Shown here in pieces: positions 52,835-62,300 of a stretch of DNA of 64,000 nucleotides. Each line of letters starts with the position of its first letter. Within the stretch, counting starts at the first letter, position 1. The notes under the pieces are model-generated. The model was not told the origin of the DNA. It saw only the letters and a list, made by a program, of their open reading frames with translations, and made no database searches. A program made the translations under genes and the position numbers. The stretch comes from Tepidicaulis marinus (GTDB taxonomy: Bacteria; Pseudomonadota; Alphaproteobacteria; Parvibaculales; Parvibaculaceae), in assembly GCF_000739695.1 (NCBI RefSeq), contig NZ_BBIO01000008.1:1-64000 (forward strand), written 5' to 3'.

Positions 52835-54072
52835 TCCGCTTCCCCTCCGGCTTCACCTGTCTTTGGCGCTTTTCCTTCCGGCGCTTTCTCCGGGGCGCCG
52901 TCCCCCTGTTTGTCCGCATTGACCGGCGCGCCGTTGCGGATTTTCGTCAGCCCGTCGATGATCACCCAATCATCCGGCGTGAGCCCGGCGCGCACCACGC
53001 GCATATCCTCGATGACGGGGCCGAGCTCCAGATAGCGCGCGGCGGCTTTACCCTCTTCGCCCAGCACATAGACGAATTTGCGCGACTGGTCGGAATTGAT
53101 GGCGACTTCCGGCACCAGAATGGCTTCATATTCTTCCGAACCCGGCACCCGCACCTGGCCGAAAAGACCGGGTGTCAAAAACCCGTCCGCATTGCCGAAT
53201 TGCGCCTGGCCGCGGATCGTCCCCGAGGCGGTGTCTAGCGCATTGTCGACAAAAACCATGCTGCCGCCATGGCTGAATTCTTTTTCATCCAGCAGCTTTA
53301 CGGAAACGGCAACGGAGCTGGAGCGGGCGTTGAGCCGGCCTTCATCGTTGAGGCGCTGATATTTCAGATAATCGGCTTCCGACACATCGAACTCGAAGAG
53401 CACCGGATCGAGCGAGACGATGCGGGTGAGCACATCGCTGCCTTGGGTGACGAGATTGCCGACATCCACCTTGCTGTCGGAAATGCGCCCGCGAATGGGG
53501 GCACGGATTTCGGTAAAGTCGAACTCAAGCTGCGCCTGATCGCGCTCGGCCTTGGCGGCGGCAAGCGATGCATCGGCCACTTTGCGCTCCAAAAGCCGCT
53601 GATCGTATGTCGAGCGGGAGACATTGGAGCTTTTGAGCAATTTGGACGCGCGGGCAAGCTCACGCTCGGCAAGATTCAGGCTCGCCTCGGCGCTCGCAAC
53701 GCGCGCTTCGGCTTCTTCCAGCGCGACTTTGAAGGAACGCTGATCGATGACGAAAAGCAGATCGCCTTTCTCGACGATCTGGCCGTCTTCAAAGAGCACC
53801 GAATCAAGATAGCCCGACACCCGCGCGCGGATATCCACCTGGGAAACGGGCACAAAGCGGCCCGTATAGATTTCCCATTCCACGATTTCCTTCACTGTCG
53901 GATGCACCGCCGTCACGGTGGGCGGCGGCGGGCCCTGATTGCCCCCCTCGTCGCAAGCGGCAAGCCCAAGCGCCATGAACCCGGCAAAGGCAAGACCGGC
54001 AACGCGTTTCATCGATATTTGCTTGGCGGTTTTTCCGGTCACATGCGGGCGGCGGTTTATTCTTCTGCGCAT
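52831..54072 (-). CDS. RND efflux periplasmic adaptor (membrane fusion protein)
   Basis: The product is about 413 residues from ATG 54072, which has AAGGAG upstream; a later ATG at 54012 begins a lipoprotein signal with lipobox LAAC (VAGLAFAGFMALGLAAC). The long basic stretch before it is unusual, so 54012 remains possible. Barrel-lipoyl-hairpin order is seen: VDIRARVSGYLDSVLFEDGQ, VEKGDLLFVIDQRSFKVALE, a coiled-coil hairpin, then AEIRAPIRGRISDS-type text (FTEIRAPIRGRISDSKVDVG). It links the permease to an outer-membrane channel. Confidence 0.93.
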   Translation of the reverse strand: MRRRINRRPHVTGKTAKQISMKRVAGLAFAGFMALGLAACDEGGNQGPPPPTVTAVHPTVKEIVEWEIYTGRFVPVSQVDIRARVSGYLDSVLFEDGQIVEKGDLLFVIDQRSFKVALEEAEARVASAEASLNLAERELARASKLLKSSNVSRSTYDQRLLERKVADASLAAAKAERDQAQLEFDFTEIRAPIRGRISDSKVDVGNLVTQGSDVLTRIVSLDPVLFEFDVSEADYLKYQRLNDEGRLNARSSSVAVSVKLLDEKEFSHGGSMVFVDNALDTASGTIRGQAQFGNADGFLTPGLFGQVRVPGSEEYEAILVPEVAINSDQSRKFVYVLGEEGKAAARYLELGPVIEDMRVVRAGLTPDDWVIIDGLTKIRNGAPVNADKQGDGAPEKAPEGKAPKTGEAGGEAE

Positions 54073-54296
54073 CTCATGCTCCTTATGACCTGCCTCTTGC
54101 AACCGGCAACGCCCGCGAGGAGGGCCAGGCGGGGCACTTTACCTTATCCCATTTTCACCGGAATGATGAGCCCCCGCGCAGCGAAATGACGGGGCCGGTG
54201 TTTAATTTGTGCAGCGATTGCCTGAGCTTAGCGGCTCTCGCCCTTTGCGCTTTCATCTTTTTCCGCAAAGGTCTAAAAGACCGGGCCTGAAATATA

Positions 54297-55781
54297 ATGC
54301 TGAGCAGCTTGCCTCAGAAGGCTGTAAGAACAGGTTTCATGCGCGCACCCCCCGTTCTTTATATTCTCGGTCTTCTGCTCTGCAGCCTCGCAGTGACCAT
54401 GCTCCTTCCGGCTGGCATCGATCTTTTATGGGCACACCCGGACTGGAAGAGCTTCGTGATTTCGGCGGGCATCACCGGCGGCATCGGCGCCCTGCTTGCC
54501 ATCATCACTTACAGTCCGGCCCCTATCGAACTGGATCTGCGCCAGTCTTTCCTGCTCACCGCAAGCAGCTGGGTCGTGCTGCCCGCCTTCGCCGCACTGC
54601 CGCTGATCGGCGTCGGTGTTTCTTATACGGATGCTTTTTTCGAAGCCGTCTCGGGCCTGACGACGACCGGCTCCACGGTGATGAGCGGGCTCGACACGCT
54701 GCCCTATGGCATCTTGTTCTGGCGCGCGCTTTTACAATGGATCGGCGGCATCGGTATCATCGTCATGGCGATCGTACTGCTGCCCTTCCTGCGCGTCGGC
54801 GGTATGCAGCTCTTCCGCACGGAAAGTTCGGAGCAGTCGGAAAAAATCATTCCGAAAGCCTTTCACTTCGTCGCCTATATTGCCGCTGCCTATAGCTCGC
54901 TCACCGCGCTTTGCGCCGTCAGTTATGCAGCGGCGGGCATGAGCGGGTTCGATGCCATATGCCACGCCATGACGACGCTCTCAACCGGGGGCTATTCGAC
55001 CCATGATGCCTCTTTCGGCCATTTCGATAGCCGCACCATGCAATGGATCGCCACGTTTTTCATGATTTCCGGTGCCGTGCCTTTCGTTGCCTATATCCGC
55101 ATGATCCGGGGTGACGAACGCAAGATCTGGGACGATGTGCAAATCCGCGGGCTGATACGGTTTTTAACGAGCGTCATTCTGGTCCTCACGGTCTGGCGCG
55201 TGTCGTCGGCCAATGCCGATCCTTTCACCGCACTCACGGAGGCCGCCTTCAACGTCACCTCGGTCGTTACCACCACGGGCTTTGCCAGCACCGATTATTC
55301 GCTCTGGGGGCCGGCGGCACTTGGCGGCTTTTTGTTTTTGACCTTTGTCGGCGGCTGCGCGGGCTCGACCTCCGGCGGCATCAAAATTTACCGCTTCCAG
55401 GTGCTCTGGATCGTCTTGCGCGCCAAATTGCGCCAGCTGATGAGCCCGAACCGGGTCGTCTCCATGCGATACGGCTCGCGGCGCATTCCCAGCGACGTGC
55501 CCGAAGCCGTGCTGGCCTTTCTGACGGCGTTTCTGGGAACGGTCGCGGTCTTCACCTTCGCTCTTTCCCTGATGGGGCTCGACCTCATCACCGCGCTCAC
55601 CGCCAGCGCCACGGCCATCACCAATGTCGGCCCCGGGCTCGGCGAGATCATCGGCCCGGCCGGTAATTTCGCGCCCCTGCCAGATGGTGCCAAATGGCTC
55701 CTCTCGCTCGCCATGCTTTTCGGCCGGCTGGAGATTTTCACGCTTCTCCTCCTCCTCGACCCCGAATTCTGGCGCCCGTAA
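54297..55781 (+). CDS. trkH: TrkH family potassium uptake protein
   Basis: The protein has 494 residues (480 if ATG 54339 is used). Four pore-loop repeats with selectivity Gly are visible: SGLTTTGSTVMSG, TTLSTGGYSTHDAS, SVVTTTGFASTDYS and ATAITNVGPGLGEI. The membrane-spanning pattern and the GGCAGSTSGGIKIYRFQVLW block fit TrkH/KtrB. It moves K+ inward with a TrkA-type regulatory partner, which is not encoded in this window. Transcribed alone, with a likely terminator after it. Confidence 0.95.
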   Translation: MLSSLPQKAVRTGFMRAPPVLYILGLLLCSLAVTMLLPAGIDLLWAHPDWKSFVISAGITGGIGALLAIITYSPAPIELDLRQSFLLTASSWVVLPAFAALPLIGVGVSYTDAFFEAVSGLTTTGSTVMSGLDTLPYGILFWRALLQWIGGIGIIVMAIVLLPFLRVGGMQLFRTESSEQSEKIIPKAFHFVAYIAAAYSSLTALCAVSYAAAGMSGFDAICHAMTTLSTGGYSTHDASFGHFDSRTMQWIATFFMISGAVPFVAYIRMIRGDERKIWDDVQIRGLIRFLTSVILVLTVWRVSSANADPFTALTEAAFNVTSVVTTTGFASTDYSLWGPAALGGFLFLTFVGGCAGSTSGGIKIYRFQVLWIVLRAKLRQLMSPNRVVSMRYGSRRIPSDVPEAVLAFLTAFLGTVAVFTFALSLMGLDLITALTASATAITNVGPGLGEIIGPAGNFAPLPDGAKWLLSLAMLFGRLEIFTLLLLLDPEFWRP

Positions 55782-55812
55782 CCTCCGCACGCCCGAGACG
55801 CGCCAAAGCGCC

Positions 55813-55836
55813 CGCCGCCAAAGCGGCGTTATTTAT
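55813..55836 (+). terminator. Probable terminator of trkH
   Basis: A six-base CGCCGC/GCGGCG stem (55813-55818 and 55823-55828) with a short loop, followed by TTATTTATT. Modest stem, T-rich tail with two A. Confidence 0.55.
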
Positions 55837-55856
55837 TGCAATGTTTCGGAGGGAAG

Positions 55857-55933
55857 TGGCGCGCCGGGGAAGATTCGAACTCCCGACCCCCAGATTCGTA
55901 GTCTGGTGCTCTATCCAGCTGAGCTACCGGCGC
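55857..55933 (-). tRNA. tRNA-Arg (anticodon ACG)
   Basis: A 77-nt cloverleaf on the minus strand: acceptor GCGCCGG/CCGGCGC, D-loop AGCTGGATAG, anticodon stem CCAGA/TCTGG with loop CTACGAA (anticodon ACG), T-arm with GTTCGAATC, discriminator G and an encoded CCA end. The ACG anticodon is read as ICG and decodes CGN arginine codons. Confidence 0.97.
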
Positions 55934-56090
55934 AAGGTGAGGCGGCGGGCGGCTTGACAAGCGGCCCCGCCTCAAGAGGTGCGTACTCATAATGCCTAGA
56001 AAAGCTTATGGCAAGAGGCCTGCAGGCTTTATCCCAGCCTTTTTTCACAGGCTTTTTCGTTCAAGAAAGATCCGCGCAAGGCCCGGCCCC

Positions 56091-56621
56091 TCAACTGTCT
56101 TCCGGCAGCACCGCCATGCATTCCACTTCCAGCTTGCCGCCGAGCGCCAGGCCCGAGGCACCGAAGGCGGAGCGGGCCGGGAACGGGCCATCGCCAAAAT
56201 AGGTCACATAGACTTTGTTGAAATCGGCCCATTCGCTCATATCGGCCAGCATCACCGTGCATTTGGCGATATGGGAAAAATCGGCGCCGTAATGGGCGAG
56301 CACCTCACCGATATTTTCCATCGTCTGGCGCGCCTCGGCTTCCATGCCGCCGGGCACAAGCTCCAGCGTGCCGGGTTTCACGCCGATCTGACCGGAAAGA
56401 TAAAGAATGTTGCCCGCGCGCACCGCCTCGGAAAAAGGCAGGCCCAGCGCTTTCGTCTCCTCACGTGTATATGTCTCGAAAAGCGCGCCGGAGCTGGCTT
56501 CGCCTGCCTCATCGGCATGGGCGCCCGGCACCCAGAGGGCGCCCAACAATCCCCCGCTTAAGCCGCCAATACCCAGCACTGCCAGGGCCAAGATGTTCTT
56601 TTTCCGTCCGATTTTCCGCAT
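56091..56621 (-). CDS. RidA family protein with N-terminal export signal
   Basis: The 176-residue protein has a hydrophobic N-terminal segment (ILALAVLGIGGLSGGLLGAL, likely cut near AHA/DEAGE) followed by a YjgF/RidA domain: LPFSEAVRAGNILYLSGQIG, RQTMENIGEVLAHYGADFSH and FNKVYVTYFGDGPFPARSAF. The family Arg of the PARSAF motif is present, so deaminase activity is possible, but cytoplasmic RidA acts on 2-aminoacrylate and a secreted form must have another substrate. The Shine-Dalgarno site GGAAGG precedes ATG 56621. Confidence 0.9.
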   Translation of the reverse strand: MRKIGRKKNILALAVLGIGGLSGGLLGALWVPGAHADEAGEASSGALFETYTREETKALGLPFSEAVRAGNILYLSGQIGVKPGTLELVPGGMEAEARQTMENIGEVLAHYGADFSHIAKCTVMLADMSEWADFNKVYVTYFGDGPFPARSAFGASGLALGGKLEVECMAVLPEDS

Positions 56622-57128
56622 CTGCCTTCCTTTCGGCTTTATCTCTTGCCTGTCCGTCCGCCCCTGCCCCGCGCTTTCCGGAACATGCGCTCATGGCCGC
56701 GGAGCCCTTATGTGGGCTTCATTAAGAGATCGGAAAGGGCCTGCAACCTAGCTTTAATGACACTTTTTCTTTGTCTTATAAGAGCTTGTGGCGCAAAACC
56801 CCTTTAGGTAAAGTCACTTGGCATGCGCGGGGGCCACGATTCGAAGGTGAAATCGGGTGAGGGGCATTTATCCGGTTTTTCTTGGAAACGTTTTCCCCGT
56901 AAAGGCTAAAACAGATGCGCCGAACCGATGCGCCACCGATGCGCCCATGCGCGCGTTCCAGGCCGGTTTAAAGGCAGCGCTCCTTCCGGGGGGTGCCGCT
57001 TTGAAGACAGCCCGGACCGCTTGTGGAGCTAGGCAGTCACTCAAGATGCGGGTTTAAAAAATATGTCGAGGCAGACTTCCCCCCACGGCCCCTCCTCTTA
57101 CGGCCTCCTTTCCTGCGGCCAAAGAGTC
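56622..57128. other. Intergenic region with no recognised gene
   Basis: About 507 bp lies between divergent genes. The stretch 56751-56830 is AT-richer and probably holds promoters for both. A 22-codon in-frame extension of the lipoprotein gene (from 57063) lies at its right end but has no ribosome site. I see no RNA gene or repeat. Confidence 0.4.
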
Positions 57129-58223
57129 ATGACAAGCCTGAAGGTCCTGGCGGCGAGTTCTTTCCTCGCTCTCGGCGGCTGTTCCTTTGCCGATGAAGTG
57201 CTCTGGCCGGCCGTTTCCGGCGATGACGTGGAAACCAGCCAGACCCAGGCCCAGAACCCGCCGCCGCTTGGCGATACCCAGATTTCCGGCCTGTCCGTCG
57301 ACACCGGCGCGACGAGCGATACCGCCGTCGGCCGGAAAGTGAGCCAGATCCGTTCCGAACTTGCCGCTCTGCAAGCGCAGATCGAAGCCCATAGCGCCCG
57401 CCTCGAGCAGGTACGTGCCGAAACCCGCGCCCATGCCGAGGCCTATCACACCACCAAAGCGGGCATCGAAGCCAAGCTGCAGGTCGGCACCACGCCCGGC
57501 AACCCTCAGCTCGTGCAAGCATGGAACCAGTCCCAGTCGCAGCTCGACCAGATCGCCCGCGACGTCAACAACATGACCTCGCTCTCCAACGAGATTGCCG
57601 GCGATGCGGCGACCTCCAATTACCTGCTCGACACGACGCAGGCGACCTTCGGTCTTTCCGGCGCCGTCGATCAGGACCACCGCCAGCTCGAGCGGCTGCA
57701 GGTGGACACGAACCAGACCGTCGTGCTGATCAACAAACTGCTGAGCGAGCTGCGCCAGGATATCGCCCGCCAGACGACGTATCTGGCCAATGAGCGCTCG
57801 AACCTGACGACGCTCTCCAACGCCATCAAGCGCGGCCAGCTCTTCGGCCGCCCTCTCGCCTCCGGCGTCAGCAATGTCACCGCCGAACCCGTCTCTGCCG
57901 GGCGCAGCGCCATCCCGACCGGCACGCCGCCGCTTGTGGTGATCCGTTTCGACCGTCCGGATGTCGAGTATGAGCGCGCGCTATACACCGCCCTTTCTCA
58001 AGCGCTCGAACGGCGCCCGGCTTCCGAGTTCACGGTGCTTGCCGTGGCTGCCGCCGGCGGCTCGGCGGGCAATGCCCAGCTTGCCCAGTCGCAAAGCCGC
58101 AAGAACGCGGAAAAGGTTTTCCAGTCCATGAGCGATATGGGCCTGCCCGCCGACCGGGTGCAGATTTCCTCCACCACCAGCGCCGATGTCAGCACGAACG
58201 AAGTACGCATCTTCGTGCGCTAA
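57129..58223 (+). CDS. Lipoprotein with coiled coil and OmpA-like C-terminal region
   Basis: The product is about 364 residues from ATG 57129, chosen because a lipoprotein signal starts there (KVLAASSFLALGGCSF, lipobox ALGGC). Two long helical, coiled-coil-like stretches lie at about 60-130 and 180-240. The last 100 residues read like an OmpA-type fold: LVVIRFDRPDVEYERALYTA, QSRKNAEKVFQSMSDMGLPA and DRVQISSTTSADVSTNEVRI. This suggests an envelope-spanning lipoprotein touching peptidoglycan. I do not recognise a named family. A terminator follows. Confidence 0.75.
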   Translation: MTSLKVLAASSFLALGGCSFADEVLWPAVSGDDVETSQTQAQNPPPLGDTQISGLSVDTGATSDTAVGRKVSQIRSELAALQAQIEAHSARLEQVRAETRAHAEAYHTTKAGIEAKLQVGTTPGNPQLVQAWNQSQSQLDQIARDVNNMTSLSNEIAGDAATSNYLLDTTQATFGLSGAVDQDHRQLERLQVDTNQTVVLINKLLSELRQDIARQTTYLANERSNLTTLSNAIKRGQLFGRPLASGVSNVTAEPVSAGRSAIPTGTPPLVVIRFDRPDVEYERALYTALSQALERRPASEFTVLAVAAAGGSAGNAQLAQSQSRKNAEKVFQSMSDMGLPADRVQISSTTSADVSTNEVRIFVR

Positions 58224-58244
58224 GGTAAGAGACATGAATTGAAG

Positions 58245-58274
58245 AAAGGCCGGTGCCCCGCACCGGCCTTTTTT
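58245..58274 (+). terminator. Terminator of lipoprotein gene
   Basis: A GC-rich stem AAAGGCCGGTGC/GCACCGGCCTTT with a CCC loop and T6 tail, 22 bp after the stop. It can also serve the convergent peptidase gene. Confidence 0.92.
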
Positions 58275-58281
58275 GTTGCGC

Positions 58282-59337
58282 CTATTTGCCTGCTTCATAG
58301 ACCCCGCGGGCGATGGCGCGGGCCACGCAGTCGGCAGCAATGGAGCCGAGCGCGGCAAGCGCCAGCGGGCGCATTCCCGCAGGCAGCTCGTGCTCGCCCG
58401 TCGCCAAGACGAAAAGCGTGTCGCCATCGACCGGTGTATGAATGGGGCGCAGCGCACGGGCCATGCCGTCCTGCCCCATCAAAGCAACCCGCTTGCATTC
58501 AGCCTGGGTCAGGCGCGCATTCGTGGCGATCACGCCGATGGTGGTGTTGCTGCCGGGCGCAGGCGGCACGGCGCCCGCCGCCTTGGTGCCTGCAAACGGA
58601 TGCAGCGCTGAAAGAGAGGCCATGTCGCCGGGCCAGCCCCGCCCGCCGAACTCGCCCTCAAGCTCGAAAGGGGCCGCCCAGAACTGCTGCGTGCCGGGGA
58701 TGAAGGCGGAGCCGAAGGCGTTGACCGCGATCAGCGCGCCGACCTGCAGCCCATCGGGCGTGACCGCGGAAACGGAGCCGATACCGCCGCGCGCCGTGCC
58801 GACGAGCGCGCCGAGCCCAGCGCCCGCCGCACCCAGTGCGAATGCCTGGCCCCGCCCTTTCGCCGCGTTCTCTTCAGCGTTTTGGCAGGCCGCCCGCCCC
58901 AGCGCATGATAGGGCGGCTCCTCGCCCCAGTCCTTGTCGCCGCCATTTGCCAGATCGAACAGGATCGCGGCAGGCACGACCGGCGAGACTTTCGGCGAGG
59001 CGCCCATCTGAAAGCCGCGCCCGCGCGCGCCCAGCCAATTGGCCGCGCCGCCCGCCGCATCGAGCCCGTAAGACGAGCCGCCGGAAAGGACAATGGCATC
59101 CACCTCCTCCACCAGCCGGTCGGCATCGAGCGCATCCGTCTCCCGCGTGCCGGGTCCCCCGCCCATCACGCTGACGCCGGCCGTTACGCGCCCTTCCGGC
59201 AGGATCACGGTAACGCCGGTGCGCACCCGCGCATCTTCCGCCTGGCCGACCGCAAGGCCCTTGATATCGGTAATCAGATTGCGCGGGCCCGGTTTGACGA
59301 ACCGCCGGCCCTCATCCGCCTTATTCAAATCCGGCAT
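58282..59337 (-). CDS. P1 family peptidase (DmpA/NylC type)
   Basis: The product is 351 residues from ATG 59337 (AAGGAG upstream). Family motifs are NLITDIKGLAVGQAEDARVR, IVLSGGSSYGLDAAGGAANW, and the self-cleavage block PGSNTTIGVIATNARLTQAE, where the Asn-Thr bond is cut so that Thr becomes the N-terminal nucleophile. Members include beta-aminopeptidases and the nylon oligomer hydrolase NylC. No signal peptide is visible, so it is probably cytoplasmic. The natural substrate is unknown. Confidence 0.93.
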   Translation of the reverse strand: MPDLNKADEGRRFVKPGPRNLITDIKGLAVGQAEDARVRTGVTVILPEGRVTAGVSVMGGGPGTRETDALDADRLVEEVDAIVLSGGSSYGLDAAGGAANWLGARGRGFQMGASPKVSPVVPAAILFDLANGGDKDWGEEPPYHALGRAACQNAEENAAKGRGQAFALGAAGAGLGALVGTARGGIGSVSAVTPDGLQVGALIAVNAFGSAFIPGTQQFWAAPFELEGEFGGRGWPGDMASLSALHPFAGTKAAGAVPPAPGSNTTIGVIATNARLTQAECKRVALMGQDGMARALRPIHTPVDGDTLFVLATGEHELPAGMRPLALAALGSIAADCVARAIARGVYEAGK

Positions 59338-59547
59338 ATCCGGCTCCTTCCGGTGAAAGGGCACGCTAAAGAGCGCCTCCTTGGAGGTCAATTACAAGAA
59401 GAAGCGCCCCGTAACTGAGCTTTCAGCCAAGTTTGCAGAATTGATCGGTTAACGAGACTGGTGGTTTCGACGGTACTTCTTATATGGCGTATAGTTTTCC
59501 GCACGGCGCGCCCGACAAGGGTAACCAGGGGCAAGCAGGGGCAAATC

Positions 59548-61268
59548 ATGCAGCAACAAAAGATCATTCCCGCCGCGGCCATCCTTGCCGCCCTCGTTCT
59601 GGCCGTGGCCGGCTGGTTCTTGCTGCGGGCCGAAGAACAGCCCTTCATGGCCAGCACTGCCAATCCTTACGCGACCGAGGCCGCGCTTGAGATTCTGGAA
59701 GAAGGCGGCAGCGCCGTCGATGCGGCAATCGCCGTTGAAGCCGTGCTCACCCTTGTCGAGCCGCAATCGTCCGGGCTCGGCGGCGGCGCCTATCTTCTTC
59801 ACTGGGACGCGCGGGCCGAAAGGCTCGAAACCTATGATGGGCGCGAGACCGCGCCTGCCGGTATCACGCCGGATGTCTTTGTCGATGCGGGCGGTAATCC
59901 GCGCCCCTTCATCGAAGCGGTGGTGAGCGGGGAATCGGTCGGCGTGCCGGGCGTCGTTGCCATGCTGCACATGGCGCATAAGGATCACGGGCGCCTTCCC
60001 TGGGCGCGGCTTTTCGAACCGGCGCTCAAACTTGCCGAGGAAGGCTTCATCGTCTCCCCGCGCCTTGCCGCGCTGATCGAGTGGTCGCCCGCCCTGCCGA
60101 ACATTCCCGCCGCACGCGATTACTTCTTCACTCAAAACGCAGAAGGCGAGCTTGTGCCGCATCCTGCCGGCACGCTGCTTAAAAACCCCGCTTATGCGCA
60201 AACCCTGCGCCTGGTGCAGCAGGATCCAGCGGTCTTTTACACCGGCGACATCGCGCAGAAGATCGTGCTCGCCGTGCGCGGCGCGCCCACCCGCGCGGGC
60301 ACGCTATCGATGAGCGATTTGCGCGCTTATAAACCGATCAAGCGCGATCCCCTGTGTGCCTTGCCTACCGCGTTTATAAAGTCTGCGGCATGGGCCCCAG
60401 CACATCGGGCGGGCTCACCAGCCTTCAGATTCTGGGCATTCTTGAAAATTTCGATGTCGCAGCGCTAGAGCCCGGCAGCGCGGAAGCGGTGCATCTCATC
60501 TCCGAAGCCTCGCGCCTGGCCTATGCCGACCGCGACACCTATATCGCCGATCCGGCTTTCGTCGATGTGCCCATCACCAGCATGCTCGATAAAACCTATC
60601 TGGCCGAGCGGGCAAAACTTATCGACATGTCCGCTTCCATGGGCAAGGCGGAGGCGGGCACGCCGCCTCAGGCGGCGGCCGCTCTTGCGCCCAACCGTTC
60701 CATCTCGCGTCCCTCCACCACCCATTTCAGCCTGACGGACCGTTGGGGCAATGCCGTCTCCATGACCGCCTCCATCGAAGGGCCCTTCGGCAGCCATCTG
60801 ATGGCAGGCGGGTTTTTCCTCAACAACGAGCTGACCGATTTTTCCTTCCTGCCGGAGATCGACGGCGTGCCGGTTGCCAATGCCGTGGCGCCCGGCAAGC
60901 GTCCGCGCTCGTCCATGTCGCCCTCCATGGTCTTCGACCGGACGGGGAAATTTTATGCCGCCATCGGCTCGCCCGGCGGCAGCCGCATCATCACTTATGT
61001 GACGCAGTCGCTGATCGCGCTGCTCGACTGGGAGATGGACATGCAGGCGGCCATCGCATTGCCCCGCCATGTGAACCGCAACGGCGCGACGGAGCTGGAA
61101 GCGGGAACGCCGCTTGAAACGCTGGAGCCTGCCTTGCAGGCGCTCGGGCACCGGGTGCTGGTGCGCGAGCTGACAAGCGGGCTGCACGGCATCCACAAAA
61201 CGCCGCAAGGTCTTGAAGGCGGCGCCGATCCCCGGCGCGAGGGCATTGTGCTTGAAGGCCGGCCTTAA
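59548..61268 (+). pseudogene. ggt: Gamma-glutamyltransferase, frameshifted by a TG duplication
   Basis: Two overlapping frames together give one full-length enzyme. From ATG 59548 (a membrane-anchor or signal helix, AAILAALVLAVAGWFLL) the frame carries ETAPAGITPDVFVDAGGNPR and similar family text to PIKRDPLC near 60356; it then runs out as 37 unrelated residues. The second frame resumes with AYRVYKVCGMGPSTSGGLT and has the Thr nucleophile region SRPSTTHFSLTDRWGNAVSM and GGFFLNNELTDFS. CTGTGTGCC at 60352-60360 has one TG more than needed; removing it restores the frame. Without it no catalytic Thr is made. It overlaps glk by 4 bp. Confidence 0.85.
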
Positions 61269-62284
61269 ACCGCGCGCCCGGCAAGCGCCATGCGCGCGGC
61301 GCGGGCGAGCCCGGAGAATGCCGGGTTCTGCCCTTTGATGAGATAGACCGGCATGCGTGCAAGATGCGGCGTGAAGACACCTTTCGCCTCGAAGCGGGCA
61401 CGAAAGAGCGCCCGGTCGAAATGGCGGCCGAGCTTCGGCAGAACCCCGCCTGCCAGATAAAAGCCGCCCGCCGCCCAGTAGGTGAGCGCCAGATCGCCCG
61501 CCATGGCGCCGAGCCAGCCTGAAAAACAGGAAAGCGTATGCGCGGCCAGCGCATCGCCCTCACCTGCCGCCGCCGCAATGTCAGCCGCACTTGCCAAAGG
61601 CGCCGCCGCCCCGGCAAGCGCGGCAAGCGCTCTGTAAAGCCGCACGATGCCGGGGCCTGAGAGAATATGCTCGGCAGCGACATGGCCGCCCGGCCCCGTG
61701 CCCTCGCGCGAGAGATGATCGAGAAGGGCGCGCTCTTCCTCGCTGACCGCGCAAAGGCTCGTCTGCCCGCCTTCGCCCGGCATTGCAATCCACCCACCGC
61801 CTTGCGGCAACAGCGCCGCCGTGCCGAGCCCGGTGCCGGGGCCCATGGCGGCGAGCGGGCGGCCTTTTTCCGCCGCCCCCTCGCCGATGGGTTCAAGATC
61901 GGCGGGCCTCAAGTCCGGCAGGCCAAGCACGCAGGCGGTAAAATCATTGAGCAGAAGAACCGGCACGCCAAAGCGCGTGCCCATCGCCTCGGCGCAAAGC
62001 GACCAGGGCGTGTTCGTCATGTGGATGGCCGCCGCCCAGCCTTTCCCTTCCAGCGGGCCTGCCGCGCAAAGGGCAATGGCTGCCGGCGGTTTTGTCCCGG
62101 CATGGCTTTCCAGAAAAGCGGCGAGCAGCGCATCGGCATCTTTGAAATGCGAAAGTTCGAAAAGATCGGGCGCGGGCAGCTCCCCCGCGTTTCCCTGAAA
62201 ACCGGCGGGCACGCGCATGAGCCGCGCATAGGTGCCGCCAATATCGCCAAGAATAAGATCGCCGGATATGTCCTTGCCGTTCAC
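61265..62284 (-). CDS. glk: Glucokinase
   Basis: This 339-residue ROK-independent bacterial glucokinase has the phosphate-binding motif LGDIGGTYARL near residue 12, the catalytic-loop text LLLNDFTACVLGLPDL, AAMGPGTGLGTAALLPQGGG and PGEGGQTSLCAVSEEE. It phosphorylates glucose with ATP in the cytoplasm. The start is GTG 62284. It is 16 bp downstream of the sensor kinase gene in the same direction, so the two may be co-transcribed. Confidence 0.93.
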   Translation of the reverse strand: MNGKDISGDLILGDIGGTYARLMRVPAGFQGNAGELPAPDLFELSHFKDADALLAAFLESHAGTKPPAAIALCAAGPLEGKGWAAAIHMTNTPWSLCAEAMGTRFGVPVLLLNDFTACVLGLPDLRPADLEPIGEGAAEKGRPLAAMGPGTGLGTAALLPQGGGWIAMPGEGGQTSLCAVSEEERALLDHLSREGTGPGGHVAAEHILSGPGIVRLYRALAALAGAAAPLASAADIAAAAGEGDALAAHTLSCFSGWLGAMAGDLALTYWAAGGFYLAGGVLPKLGRHFDRALFRARFEAKGVFTPHLARMPVYLIKGQNPAFSGLARAARMALAGRAV

Positions 62285-62300
62285 GCTCTTCCTTCCCCGC

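Noticed and set aside
57045-57065. GGGTTTAAA before the lipoprotein gene
   Set aside because: No box 1 or box 3 at the required offsets.
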